Origin: Dyadobacter sp. MSC1_007
GTDB taxonomy: Bacteria > Bacteroidota > Bacteroidia > Cytophagales > Spirosomataceae
Direction of reading: 5' to 3'
Length of the DNA: 64,000 nt
Assembly: GCF_023667495.1 (NCBI RefSeq)
Contig: NZ_JAMOZL010000010.1
Coordinates: 248,001-312,000, forward strand
The number at the start of each line of letters is the position of its first letter. Position 1 is the stretch's first letter. The notes below the pieces were generated by a model that saw only the letters and a list, made by a program, of their open reading frames with translations, was not told where the DNA came from and ran no database searches. Below, one piece after another: positions 25,942 through 35,292 of the stretch. The translations under genes and the position numbers were made by a program.

Positions 25942-28900
25942 ATGCGGGTGAAGAAGTGCGGGATTTTGAGAACATGGCTGTGCTGCCTGTTTGTGATCTG
26001 CTGGACGGCCGTTGCCGGGCTGGCGGCAGAAACCGTGACCGGGCGTGTGTTGCGCTACTCCATCAGCAAAGGCCTCTCGTTTGGCGTGGTAAACAGCATT
26101 ACACAGGATAATGACGGACTGCTATGGTTTGCCACCGGTGACGGTGTAAGCCGGTTCGACGGTGCCGGGTTCCGCAACTTCAAATACGACCGGAACGACC
26201 CGCACAGTCTTCCCGGCAACTATGTAAAATCGATCATCAGGGATAAGAATGGGACGATATGGGCTTCCTCCCGGGATGGTATTTGTGAGTTTGTGCCTGC
26301 CACACAACAGTTCAACCGCTACAAACCTTTTCGGAGCAAACATGGCGAAGGAAACGACGTCAGCGACATCCGGCAAGGGGGCGGCGAGTATCTGTGGCTG
26401 GCCCTGAATGGCTCCGGTTTCGCCTCTTTTGACCTCAAAACACATCGTTTTACTTTTTACAACCAGCAAACATTACCGGGGCTTTTTACCAATTCCGTCC
26501 TCACAGTGTTCGAAGATTCGCAGGGTATGATCTGGGTCGGTTCCCGCGACAGCGGGATTGAGGTCTGGAAAAAAGGCAAGAATGGACGCCTTTCGAAAGT
26601 TAACCTGAATGCTGGCAAAGTGCCCGATACAAGGATCAATGCAATTTATGAAGACCACCTGCATAATATCTGGATCGCTTCCTCGAAGGGTTTGCTGCTT
26701 TTCAAACGGTCGGAATCCAGATTTTACGACCTCCATATCCCGACATTCCATAACAGTGACATTTACTTGTCGTTACTTGAAGACCACCAGCAAAATCTGC
26801 TCATCGGCGTGCAGGACGGCGGACTTTACCGCCTCGACCTGCGTTCTCTGGCCGTGCAGTCGCCGCAGCAACTGGTTTTCGAGCAGGTAAAAGACCAGGA
26901 TAACAAAGGCATTACACAGCGTTCTGTGCAGGCGCTTTATATTGACAAAGACCGGAATATATGGCTGGGAACTTACGGGGAGGGGACTTACCTGATCAGC
27001 AGCATTCCTGAGAAATTCAGGAAGTTTGAACGCAAAATCACCGATTCGAGGGCCGAAAGCTATCTGCGCTATTACGGAATGTGTACCGATAAGGACGGTA
27101 ACCTGTGGCTGGGAACGGATGGTGACGGCATTTACAAAGCCACCGCTGGCGGCGAGGTTATCCGCCATTACGCGCCTTCCGGAAAGCCCGGCGGCCTCTC
27201 CGATGCTGCCGTTCTGGCCGCTTACCGCGACCGCAGCAACAGGCTGTGGTTCGGCACCTATTCCGGGGGATTGTTCCGGTATGAACCGGCCGGAGACCGG
27301 TTTGTGCGTTACACGCATGACCCTTCGGACCCGCGCTCGCTGGGCAAGAATGATGTCAGAGTGATATTTCAGGATAGCCGCAGGAACATCTGGGTAGGGA
27401 GCAATGGCGGCGGTTTAAGTTTACTGGATGAAAAGACAGGCAAGTTCCGGAACTTCGTACCATCCAACAGCTCTATCAATTCCAATGACGTGCGGGCGAT
27501 CACAGAAGACCGGCATGGCAACCTGTGGATCGGCACTTACGGTGGCGGGCTCAACTACCTGGATACACGCACAATGCAATTTGTATCCTGGTTCAATGAG
27601 TCGGGAAAAGAGCCTTATTTATCCAACCGCATTGTATTTTCACTGTTTATTGATAGCCGCGACCGGCTCTGGATAGGGTCGGAAGGGAACGGATTGTTGC
27701 TATTCGATACGCGTGGCAAAACGGTGCGGTTTTTTGATGAAAAGCGTGGGCTGGCCAACAATGTCATCAATGCAATCCAGCCCGAAAGTCCCGACAGGAT
27801 CTGGGTGAGTACCAATAAAGGCCTTTCCAGGATCAACGCGGGCACAGGCGGCATCGAAAACTTTGATACCAGTCACGGATTGCAGGGCGGACAGTTCAAT
27901 CCGGGCTCGACGCTCTACCATGCCAGCCTGGGCATTATATGTTTTGGGGGCACGGAGGGCTGGAACCTCTTTGACCCGCGCCAGGTGAGGGCGTCGCGCT
28001 ATCAGCCGAGGGTGATGATCAGCGGGATCCGCGTTTTTGGAAAGAAAAAGGGCACAGAGAACAGTATCAATGAAGCGTTTTCAGTATACGAACATATTCG
28101 GAGGGCCAGGCGGTTTTTGATCGAACCCAGTCAACCGGTTTTTTCCATTGATTACACCGCGCTCAATTATGCCTATCCGGAGCTCACCAAGTTTGCCTAC
28201 ATGCTCGACGGGCTTGACAAAGGTTGGAACTATGTGTTGAACGAGCGCTCGGCCACCTACCGTTACTTGCCTTCGGGTAATTACACTTTCAAAGTGAAGG
28301 TGGCCAACCAGGATGGTATCTGGTTTGAAGATTATGCATCGCTTCCGATCCGCGTCATGCCGCCCTGGTACCAAACCTGGTGGGCTTATCTGCTCTATAT
28401 CCTTACGGCAGCATTGGTCCTATATTACTATCAGCAATACAAGCTCGGGCAGGAAAAAATGAAATATGAAGTGCAGCTGGCGCATTTGGAAACCCGCCAG
28501 CAGATCGAGATGAATGAGCGGAAGCTTTCATTTTTCACCCATATTTCCCACGAATTCAGAACGCCGCTGACATTGATTATCAATCCGGTCCGCGAACTGA
28601 TGCAGACTGCCGACCAGGAAGCGTCCGGAAGCATGCACATTGTTTACCGGAATGCTAAACGGCTATTGAGCCTGGTTGATCAGCTGCTGCTGTTCCGCAA
28701 GGCCGACCAGCAGTCCGATCGGTTGAAACCAGCCATTCACAACTTTCCGCAGCTGGTTACCGAAGTTTTTCAATGCTTCCTGCATCAGGCAGAACAAAAG
28801 CATATCCATTACGAGCTGATCTGTCCCGAAACCGACCTGGAAGTGACTTGTGACTGGGAAAAAATAGAGATAGCGATATTCAACCTGATTTCCAATGCAT

Positions 28901-30147
28901 TGAAGTTTACGCCGGACGGGGGCGCTGTGAAAGTTCAAGTGACCGCATTGGGCGAACAGGTTGAAATTCTGGTCAGCGATACTGGCCCGGGTATCCCGGC
29001 AGATGCGGGCGAGGATATTTTTAAGGTGTTTTACCAATCGGCCGACTACCGTTTCGCGGGCAAAGGCGGCTTTGGCATCGGTCTGTATCTTGCCAAAACA
29101 TTCATTGAAAACCATTTCGGGCAGCTTACATATGAGTCGGAGCCTGGTGCGGGCACGACTTTCCGGGTCATGTTATGGAAAGAGCATCCCGAACTGGCCT
29201 CGGATGCGCAGTCAGGCGAGGGGCGTGATTCGGTGCTGCTTGAAGAGCTGGCCGACGGCGCTATCCCGGCCAGAACGGTCGCAATGCCCAACTGGCAGCT
29301 CGAACTGATGGATATGAAGGAACCTGCCGCGGAAAGCCATACCATGCTCATCGTGGACGACGACCCGGGGATCAGGCAATATCTGGGCACCATATTTTCG
29401 GGTAAATACAAGCTTTTTGAGGCCGCAAGCGGGGAGGAGGGGCTCGACCTCGTGCGCAGGCACCTGCCCGACATTGTTATTGGCGATGTGATGATGGGCG
29501 GCATGTCGGGCATTGAGCTTTGTCGGCAAATGAAGCTTGATATGGCCCTGAGCCACATTCCGGTGATATTGCTCACGGCGAGCACGTCGCAGGATGTGCG
29601 ATTGAAAGGCATTGAAGGCGGGGCAGACGATTATATCAGCAAACCTTTCGATAAAGACCTGCTGGTGGCGCGTGTGACGTCTATTCTGCGTAACCGCAAC
29701 GACCTGCAAAGGTATTTTTACAATGAGATCACCTTGCAGACGAGCGATTTCAAGATATCAGCAGAGTATAAGGAGTTTTTGAACGAATGTATCCGGGTCG
29801 TGGAAAACCACCTCACCGATCCTGCCTTCAACATCAAAATGCTGGCTTCCGAAATCGGTATGAGCCATTCGACGCTTTATAACCGCATCAAATCCATTTC
29901 CGGGCAATCGACCAACAGTTTTATCCGCTTCATCCGCCTGCGCAAGGCGGCGCAATTGCTCATTACGACCGACATTACTATCAGCGAAACGGCCTTTCGG
30001 GTTGGCATCAATGATATCCGGTATTTCCGGGAGCATTTCCAGAAGTTGTTCGGCATGAAGCCTTCCGAATACGTGAAGAAATTCCGGAAGCCATTTCACG
30101 AGAAACTCACCATCGACAAGGACATTTTCAGGAAGAAATCGGTGTAG
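25942..30147 (+). CDS. Hybrid two-component system regulator (PUL2)
   Basis: One-protein signalling system of 1401 residues that senses a periplasmic oligosaccharide and activates its PUL. A signal or anchor lies at residues about 8-29. Many two-component-regulator propeller repeats (LWIGTYGGGLNYLD-like) span about 45-700, then a Y_Y_Y domain (about 740-805) and a membrane helix (WWAYLLYILTAALVLYYY). The kinase core has ISHEFRTPLTLI (H870) and an ATPase domain with SDTGPGIP and GFGIGLYLAK. The receiver has LIVDDDPGIRQYL with phospho-acceptor D1182 (IGDVMMGGMSG). A C-terminal AraC-type HTH ends near 1390. ATG 25934 runs into a stop, so 25942 is the start. It lies upstream of susC/susD/GH30 on the same strand. 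Confidence 0.95.
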   Translation: MRVKKCGILRTWLCCLFVICWTAVAGLAAETVTGRVLRYSISKGLSFGVVNSITQDNDGLLWFATGDGVSRFDGAGFRNFKYDRNDPHSLPGNYVKSIIRDKNGTIWASSRDGICEFVPATQQFNRYKPFRSKHGEGNDVSDIRQGGGEYLWLALNGSGFASFDLKTHRFTFYNQQTLPGLFTNSVLTVFEDSQGMIWVGSRDSGIEVWKKGKNGRLSKVNLNAGKVPDTRINAIYEDHLHNIWIASSKGLLLFKRSESRFYDLHIPTFHNSDIYLSLLEDHQQNLLIGVQDGGLYRLDLRSLAVQSPQQLVFEQVKDQDNKGITQRSVQALYIDKDRNIWLGTYGEGTYLISSIPEKFRKFERKITDSRAESYLRYYGMCTDKDGNLWLGTDGDGIYKATAGGEVIRHYAPSGKPGGLSDAAVLAAYRDRSNRLWFGTYSGGLFRYEPAGDRFVRYTHDPSDPRSLGKNDVRVIFQDSRRNIWVGSNGGGLSLLDEKTGKFRNFVPSNSSINSNDVRAITEDRHGNLWIGTYGGGLNYLDTRTMQFVSWFNESGKEPYLSNRIVFSLFIDSRDRLWIGSEGNGLLLFDTRGKTVRFFDEKRGLANNVINAIQPESPDRIWVSTNKGLSRINAGTGGIENFDTSHGLQGGQFNPGSTLYHASLGIICFGGTEGWNLFDPRQVRASRYQPRVMISGIRVFGKKKGTENSINEAFSVYEHIRRARRFLIEPSQPVFSIDYTALNYAYPELTKFAYMLDGLDKGWNYVLNERSATYRYLPSGNYTFKVKVANQDGIWFEDYASLPIRVMPPWYQTWWAYLLYILTAALVLYYYQQYKLGQEKMKYEVQLAHLETRQQIEMNERKLSFFTHISHEFRTPLTLIINPVRELMQTADQEASGSMHIVYRNAKRLLSLVDQLLLFRKADQQSDRLKPAIHNFPQLVTEVFQCFLHQAEQKHIHYELICPETDLEVTCDWEKIEIAIFNLISNALKFTPDGGAVKVQVTALGEQVEILVSDTGPGIPADAGEDIFKVFYQSADYRFAGKGGFGIGLYLAKTFIENHFGQLTYESEPGAGTTFRVMLWKEHPELASDAQSGEGRDSVLLEELADGAIPARTVAMPNWQLELMDMKEPAAESHTMLIVDDDPGIRQYLGTIFSGKYKLFEAASGEEGLDLVRRHLPDIVIGDVMMGGMSGIELCRQMKLDMALSHIPVILLTASTSQDVRLKGIEGGADDYISKPFDKDLLVARVTSILRNRNDLQRYFYNEITLQTSDFKISAEYKEFLNECIRVVENHLTDPAFNIKMLASEIGMSHSTLYNRIKSISGQSTNSFIRFIRLRKAAQLLITTDITISETAFRVGINDIRYFREHFQKLFGMKPSEYVKKFRKPFHEKLTIDKDIFRKKSV

Positions 30148-30181
30148 GCGATGCCGGTTTTTGGAGTATCCAGAGTTTTTA

Positions 30182-30213
30182 ATGCCTGATTCTAACAAAA
30201 TCAGGCATTTTTT
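30182..30213 (+). terminator. Intrinsic terminator after the PUL2 hybrid regulator
   Basis: A perfect 10-bp stem, ATGCCTGATT and AATCAGGCAT, around a 7-nt loop is followed by a run of five further T. It lies 34 bases after the regulator stop, so the regulator and susC are separate transcripts. Confidence 0.85.
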
Positions 30214-30222
30214 GTGGAATTA

Positions 30223-30280
30223 CCCCCCTTTTAATGCGAGAATGTCCCCCCGTTGACGGGTTGAAATAGTCCTACTTTTG
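30223..30280 (+). promoter_or_regulatory. PUL2 susC promoter with candidate hybrid-regulator direct repeats
   Basis: A -7 box TACTTTTG (30273-30280) matches TAnnTTTG, with a GTTG -33 element at 30252-30255. Upstream are two CCCCCC direct repeats at 30223-30228 and 30246-30251, 23 bp apart (about two helical turns). The second is followed by a palindrome CCCGT-TG-ACGGG (30249-30260) covering the -33 box. Direct repeats next to the -33 box suit an activator with an AraC-type domain. The leader to the susC ATG is about 84 bases. The promoter call is firm; the operator is inferred. Confidence 0.6.
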
Positions 30281-30370
30281 CTTGATCAGTTTATAAAAAG
30301 CGCAGCCTTTAAACCCGCCTCCCTTCTTATGAACTGAGAAGGTATCCAATTAATCAACTTTTAAGCTTGT

Positions 30371-33300
30371 ATGAAAAAACATTTTCACAAAAGCCTGGTC
30401 CGTTACAGACTGTCGGGTACAGACGCCCGGAAGTTTCGTTTGACGGCACTGTGGTCGCTCCTGTTTATCCTGATAACGATGTATGGACATGCGCAGACCA
30501 CTTTTTCAGTTAAGGGAACGGTAACCTCGGACAAAGGCGAAGGCCTGCCCGGTGCGAGCGTGATCCTGAAAGGTACTTCTACCGGTACAACCACCGACGT
30601 AGACGGAAAGTATTCGCTGAATGTGCCCGACGGCGCCGGCACGCTGGTATTTACCTATATCGGTTATGTGAACCAGGAAATAGCCATCGGGAACCGTTCG
30701 CAGCTCGACGTAAAGCTACTGGTGAATGACAAAACACTCGACGAGATCGTGGTGGTAGGGTATGGTACCCAGAAAAAAGCGACCCTGACAGGATCTGTGT
30801 CTGAGGTAAAAGGCGCTGATATCGTGAAAAGCCCCCAGCCCAACGTCTCCAACTCGCTCGCTGGCCGGTTTTCGGGATTTGTGGCCAACAACCGCGGCGG
30901 AGAGCCTGGCTACGACGGTTCCAGTTATACCGTGCGTGGCTTTGCGTCCACTGGTAATAGTGATGTTTTGATCGTTGTGGATGGTATTCCAGGCCAGGTG
31001 GGCGGCCTCGAACGTCTTGATCCGAATGATATTGAAAGTATTTCTATCCTGAAAGATGCTTCGGCGGCGGTATATGGTAGCCGCGCGGCAAACGGGGTTA
31101 TCCTGGTGACGACTAAACGCGGTAGCACCGGCAAACCTGTGATCTCGTATAGTTTCAATCAGGGCTTTTCCTCCCCGACGCGCTTGCCCGGCCTGGCAGA
31201 CGCACCTACCTACGCGACGATCATGAACGAGATCGACTATTATAACAATCCGGCAGGTGGTATGAACCAGCATTACAGCGCGGACGAGATCGAGAAGTTC
31301 CGTAACGGTTCCGACCCATTGAGATACCCCAATACCGATTGGCAAAAGGAAACGCTCAAAAAATTCGCATTGCAAAACCAGCATAACCTGGGCATTAATG
31401 GCGGTACCGACAATGTGAAATATTACGTGTCGCTCGGGACGATCTACCAGGATGGTTTGTACAAAAATGGGGCCACCAAGTACAAGCAGTACAATTTCCG
31501 CTCCAATATCGATGCCAATATCACGAAGGATTTCAAGGTGAGCCTGGGTCTTTCGGGCCGTCAGGAAAACCGCCAGTTCCCGGTTTCATCGGCGGGTAAC
31601 ACATTCCGCTCCATTTACCGGGCGTACCCGACTGTAATCGCCAGATATCCGAACGGATTTTATTCAACTGGTGTCGAAAACAGTAACCCTGTGGTGCTGG
31701 GCACGGATATGGGCGGAACTTCGAGCAATCCTACCTCTATTTTTAATGGTATTCTGCGCGCCAGTTACAATTTGCCTTTTATAGAGGGACTTTCTGTGGA
31801 TGGGTTTTACTCGGTGGACAAGTCTTTCAATTTTACCAAAACATTCAGCATTCCGTATACGCTTTATAACTACGATAGCGCGAAGGATGCCTATAACAGC
31901 GTTGTGACAGGTGGTTCGGCGGGTAAAGCTTCGCTTACACAGAAGCAGGTGAATATCACCAACATTACCCAGAATATCCGTCTGAACTATTTGCGTCAGA
32001 TCGGCAAGCATAATGTGAATGCATTTGTGGCTTACGAGCAAAACAAACGCAGCGAATCGACATTCGATGCCAGCAGGATCAACTATCCGACCGCTTCCAC
32101 TCCCGAGCTTTCGCAGGGCGGCGCGGCGGCTACCGACAAAAACAATTCGGGAAGCAGCTACAATTTCACCCGTAAGAGCTTTATCGGTCGTGTAGCCTAC
32201 AATTTCAATGAGAAATATCTCGCAGAAGTGCAGGCGCGCGTGGATGGGTCTTCGGTGTTCCCAAAAGGCAAACAATTCGGGTTCTTCCCGTCGGTTTCGG
32301 CAGGTTACCGGATCTCGGAAGAGGATTGGTTTAAAAACAGTGTCCGTTTTATTGATGACCTGAAATTGAGGGCTTCATACGGAACATTGGGTAATGATAA
32401 CGTAGGACAGTTTCAGTTTTACAACAACTATTCCTTCAATAACCAATATGTACTGGGCGGTGTGATCACGCCGGGTATCGACCTCACCAAGCTTGCCAAC
32501 CCGAACATTACGTGGGAAACTTCCAAGAAGCTGGATATCGGTCTGAATGCCGTGTTCCTGAAAAACTTCAACATAGAAGTGATTTATTTCCAGCAGAAAC
32601 GTTCTGACATCCTTGCCGCAAGAAATGCTTCCATTCCGAATACTTCGGGTATTGTAAATCCCTTCAAAACCAATGATAATACACCGTTGGTACCTGACGA
32701 AAATCTTGGAAAGGTCAATAACAGCGGTTTCGAAGCGACTTTGGGCTATAACCATTCCGGCAAGTTCCGTTACAATATCTCAGGGAATGTCACCTACGCA
32801 AAAAGCAAGATCATTTTCATAGACGAAGCACCCGGGGCACTCGAGTACCAACGTCAGACAGGTGGGCCGCTTTATACCAATCTGTTGTACAATACCCTGG
32901 GCATTTACCGGACGCAAGCGGATCTTGACAAATTCCCACACGTACAAGGCGCACAGCCGGGCGATCTGATCCTGGAAGATTACAACAAAGACGGCAAGAT
33001 CACAGCAGATGACCAGGTAAGGAGCAAATATGGCAATGTGCCGTTGCTGACTTACGGTTTGGTGTTCAACGGGGGTTACAGCGCATTCGATATTTCGCTT
33101 GTGTTTGCCGGACAAGGCATGGTAAGCCAGTACGTACTGCCCGAATCAGGCCAGGTAGGTAACTTTTACAGCAGCTGGGCCGACAACCGGTGGAGCCCTT
33201 CCAATACCGACGGTTCTTATCCCCGTGTAGACACCAGGGCGTCGTCTTCGATCAACGGAGGCCTTTATGCCAACAATTTCTGGCTTAACAATGCTTCATT

Positions 33301-33511
33301 CGTTCGTCTGAAAAACGTCGAACTGGGTTACACGGTTCCGAAGGCAACGCTTTCTAAGCTAAAAATCTCATCGCTGCGGGTATATGCAAGTGCATTTAAC
33401 CTGTTCACGATCACCGGTGTAAAGGATTTCGATCCGGAGGGTAACAGCAACAGCGGGCAATTCTACCCGCAGCAGCGAATTCTTAACCTGGGTGTGAACA
33501 TTAAGTTTTAA
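30371..33511 (+). CDS. SusC/RagA family TonB-linked outer membrane transporter (PUL2)
   Basis: Outer-membrane oligosaccharide importer of 1046 residues. It has an unusually long N-terminal region before the signal core (ALWSLLFILITMYGHAQ ends near residue 42). The carboxypeptidase-regulatory-like domain is VKGTVTSDKGEGLPGASVIL, followed by Ton box DEIVVVGYGT and the plug (VYGSRAANGVILVTTKRG). The barrel ends in LNLGVNIKF. It is downstream of the hybrid regulator with its own promoter and is followed after 14 bases by susD. No anti-sigma interaction domain is present, consistent with control by the hybrid regulator. Confidence 0.94.
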   Translation: MKKHFHKSLVRYRLSGTDARKFRLTALWSLLFILITMYGHAQTTFSVKGTVTSDKGEGLPGASVILKGTSTGTTTDVDGKYSLNVPDGAGTLVFTYIGYVNQEIAIGNRSQLDVKLLVNDKTLDEIVVVGYGTQKKATLTGSVSEVKGADIVKSPQPNVSNSLAGRFSGFVANNRGGEPGYDGSSYTVRGFASTGNSDVLIVVDGIPGQVGGLERLDPNDIESISILKDASAAVYGSRAANGVILVTTKRGSTGKPVISYSFNQGFSSPTRLPGLADAPTYATIMNEIDYYNNPAGGMNQHYSADEIEKFRNGSDPLRYPNTDWQKETLKKFALQNQHNLGINGGTDNVKYYVSLGTIYQDGLYKNGATKYKQYNFRSNIDANITKDFKVSLGLSGRQENRQFPVSSAGNTFRSIYRAYPTVIARYPNGFYSTGVENSNPVVLGTDMGGTSSNPTSIFNGILRASYNLPFIEGLSVDGFYSVDKSFNFTKTFSIPYTLYNYDSAKDAYNSVVTGGSAGKASLTQKQVNITNITQNIRLNYLRQIGKHNVNAFVAYEQNKRSESTFDASRINYPTASTPELSQGGAAATDKNNSGSSYNFTRKSFIGRVAYNFNEKYLAEVQARVDGSSVFPKGKQFGFFPSVSAGYRISEEDWFKNSVRFIDDLKLRASYGTLGNDNVGQFQFYNNYSFNNQYVLGGVITPGIDLTKLANPNITWETSKKLDIGLNAVFLKNFNIEVIYFQQKRSDILAARNASIPNTSGIVNPFKTNDNTPLVPDENLGKVNNSGFEATLGYNHSGKFRYNISGNVTYAKSKIIFIDEAPGALEYQRQTGGPLYTNLLYNTLGIYRTQADLDKFPHVQGAQPGDLILEDYNKDGKITADDQVRSKYGNVPLLTYGLVFNGGYSAFDISLVFAGQGMVSQYVLPESGQVGNFYSSWADNRWSPSNTDGSYPRVDTRASSSINGGLYANNFWLNNASFVRLKNVELGYTVPKATLSKLKISSLRVYASAFNLFTITGVKDFDPEGNSNSGQFYPQQRILNLGVNIKF

Positions 33512-33525
33512 TTGATAGACTGAAT

Positions 33526-35220
33526 ATGAAACGATTTAAAAATATAACCGCTGTAACAGTAGCCTCCATGATGGCCTGCATGGCCACCGTCATGACGGCC
33601 TGCAAGGAAGACTTCCTGGATGTTGTACCAACCGACCGCGTTTCCGACGCCTCGATCCTCTCCGATTCGGTACTGTTTGAAGCCTACATCACCAACCGCT
33701 ACATGGGTACCCGCCTCACCGACAAGGAGGCAGAAGGTACATTGCCGGGTTTCGGACGTGGTTTTGAATACGCAATGTGGTCGTCGGTCACTGATGAATC
33801 CATTTATAACAATGATGACAATACCTGGCTGATCCAACGCGGGCAGATCGCCCCTGAGAATACCGGTATCGCCGGAACTTTCTGGGGACGCAGCTACCGC
33901 AGCATCCGCGAGATCAACTACGCGCTCGCCAATATCGACAAAGTGCCGATGAGCGAGGGACGTCGCAGCCGTTTGAAAGGTGAATTGCAGTTTATCCGGG
34001 CGTTCCGCTATCACGATTTGATCCGTAATTACGGTAAAGTGGTGTTATTGGGAGACAAAGTGTATGAAGTAAGTGATGAACTCACCGGTCCCGAATTGTT
34101 TGCAAGATCGGATATCAAAGCCGGGATCGACTATGCTGTTGCACAGCTCGACGAAGCAGCTGCATTGCTTCCGGCCGCTAACGACAACAGCAACTGGAAA
34201 TTGGGACGTGCTACCAAAGGTGCTGCCATGGCGTTGAAATCAAGATTGCTGCTCTATGGCGCAAGCCCGCTTTATGGTAATGCCGCAACCTGGCAACAGG
34301 CTGCCGCGGCTGCAAAAGCGGTCATGGATTTGAACAAATACAGCCTGTATACCGGCGGTTATGCTAACCTGTTTCTCACGACTGACAATCCGGAGATTAT
34401 CTTTGGCCGGTTGTATGCCGTAGGTGCGCGCCACGTATGTCTGGAAATTTCCAATGGGCCTAACAGTTATAATGCATGGGGCGGTAATGTGCCTTTGCAG
34501 AACCTGGTGGATGATTATGAAATGATGGACGGCACCCGCATTACCGATCCTAAAACAAGCTACGACCCGAAAGAGCCGTACAAAAACCGCGATCCACGCT
34601 TTTACGCTACCATTCTTTACAACGGAGCAAATTACAGATCGAGCACGATCCAGACATTTACCCCGGGTGGAAAAGACAGCAAAGACGGCCCGTCCAATTG
34701 GAACACGTCGAAAACAGGTTATTACCTGCGTAAATTCATGAACGATGCCCTGCCGATCGATAACCCATGGGATGTGGCTGGTACGCAAACCTGGATCTAC
34801 TTCCGCTATGCCGAGATATTGCTGAACTATGCAGAGGCACAAAACGAAGCGTCGGGGCCGGATGCTACTGTGTATGCGGCTGTGAATGCGATCCGTCAGC
34901 GTACGGGCGTGGCCATGCCTGCATTACCTGCGGGCCTCACCCAGGCACAGATGCGTGAGCGTATCCGTAACGAGCGCCGCATTGAGCTGGCATTCGAAGA
35001 ACACCGTTTCTACGATGTCCGCCGCTGGAAGATCGCCCCTACTACCGAGGACGCACCGGCTTACGGGATCGAGATCGGCAAGAGCGGCAACGCATTTACC
35101 TACACTAAGAAAGAGGCGTTGACTGGTCGCAATTTCAGCGACAAGCAATACTGGCTGCCGATCCCCCGGACGGAGATCCAGGCCTCCAATAATAAATTGG
35201 AACAAAATCCGGGTTACTAA
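33526..35220 (+). CDS. SusD/RagB family nutrient-binding lipoprotein (PUL2)
   Basis: Surface glycan-binding partner of the preceding SusC, 564 residues. The signal peptide has lipobox MTAC (Cys26) followed by KEDFLDVVPTDRVSD, the usual SusD start. TPR-like helices carry LKGELQFIRAFRYHDLIRNYG; the C-terminal region has WIYFRYAEILLNYAEAQNEA and RERIRNERRIELAFEEHRFY. It ends in a typical LEQNPGY. It lies 14 bases after susC and is followed by a strong terminator hairpin, so much transcription of the pair may stop before the GH30 gene. Confidence 0.94.
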   Translation: MKRFKNITAVTVASMMACMATVMTACKEDFLDVVPTDRVSDASILSDSVLFEAYITNRYMGTRLTDKEAEGTLPGFGRGFEYAMWSSVTDESIYNNDDNTWLIQRGQIAPENTGIAGTFWGRSYRSIREINYALANIDKVPMSEGRRSRLKGELQFIRAFRYHDLIRNYGKVVLLGDKVYEVSDELTGPELFARSDIKAGIDYAVAQLDEAAALLPAANDNSNWKLGRATKGAAMALKSRLLLYGASPLYGNAATWQQAAAAAKAVMDLNKYSLYTGGYANLFLTTDNPEIIFGRLYAVGARHVCLEISNGPNSYNAWGGNVPLQNLVDDYEMMDGTRITDPKTSYDPKEPYKNRDPRFYATILYNGANYRSSTIQTFTPGGKDSKDGPSNWNTSKTGYYLRKFMNDALPIDNPWDVAGTQTWIYFRYAEILLNYAEAQNEASGPDATVYAAVNAIRQRTGVAMPALPAGLTQAQMRERIRNERRIELAFEEHRFYDVRRWKIAPTTEDAPAYGIEIGKSGNAFTYTKKEALTGRNFSDKQYWLPIPRTEIQASNNKLEQNPGY

Positions 35221-35231
35221 CCCCGAAACAT

Positions 35232-35266
35232 ACTCCCGGCACTTCTTCGCCGGGAGTTATTTTTTT
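35232..35266 (+). terminator. Terminator between PUL2 susD and GH30
   Basis: A perfect 9-bp stem, ACTCCCGGC and GCCGGGAGT, with an 8-nt loop is followed by TTA and seven T. It lies 11 bases after the susD stop and 26 bases before the GH30 ATG. It would end or attenuate the susCD transcript, leaving the enzyme at lower expression. Confidence 0.85.
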
Positions 35267-35292
35267 AAATCCAATCCCCTGATATAATCCTC

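Noticed and set aside
26773..27318. Long antisense frames within the PUL2 hybrid regulator
   Set aside because: The plus-strand propeller repeats are clear and continuous; the antisense frames have odd composition and no motifs.
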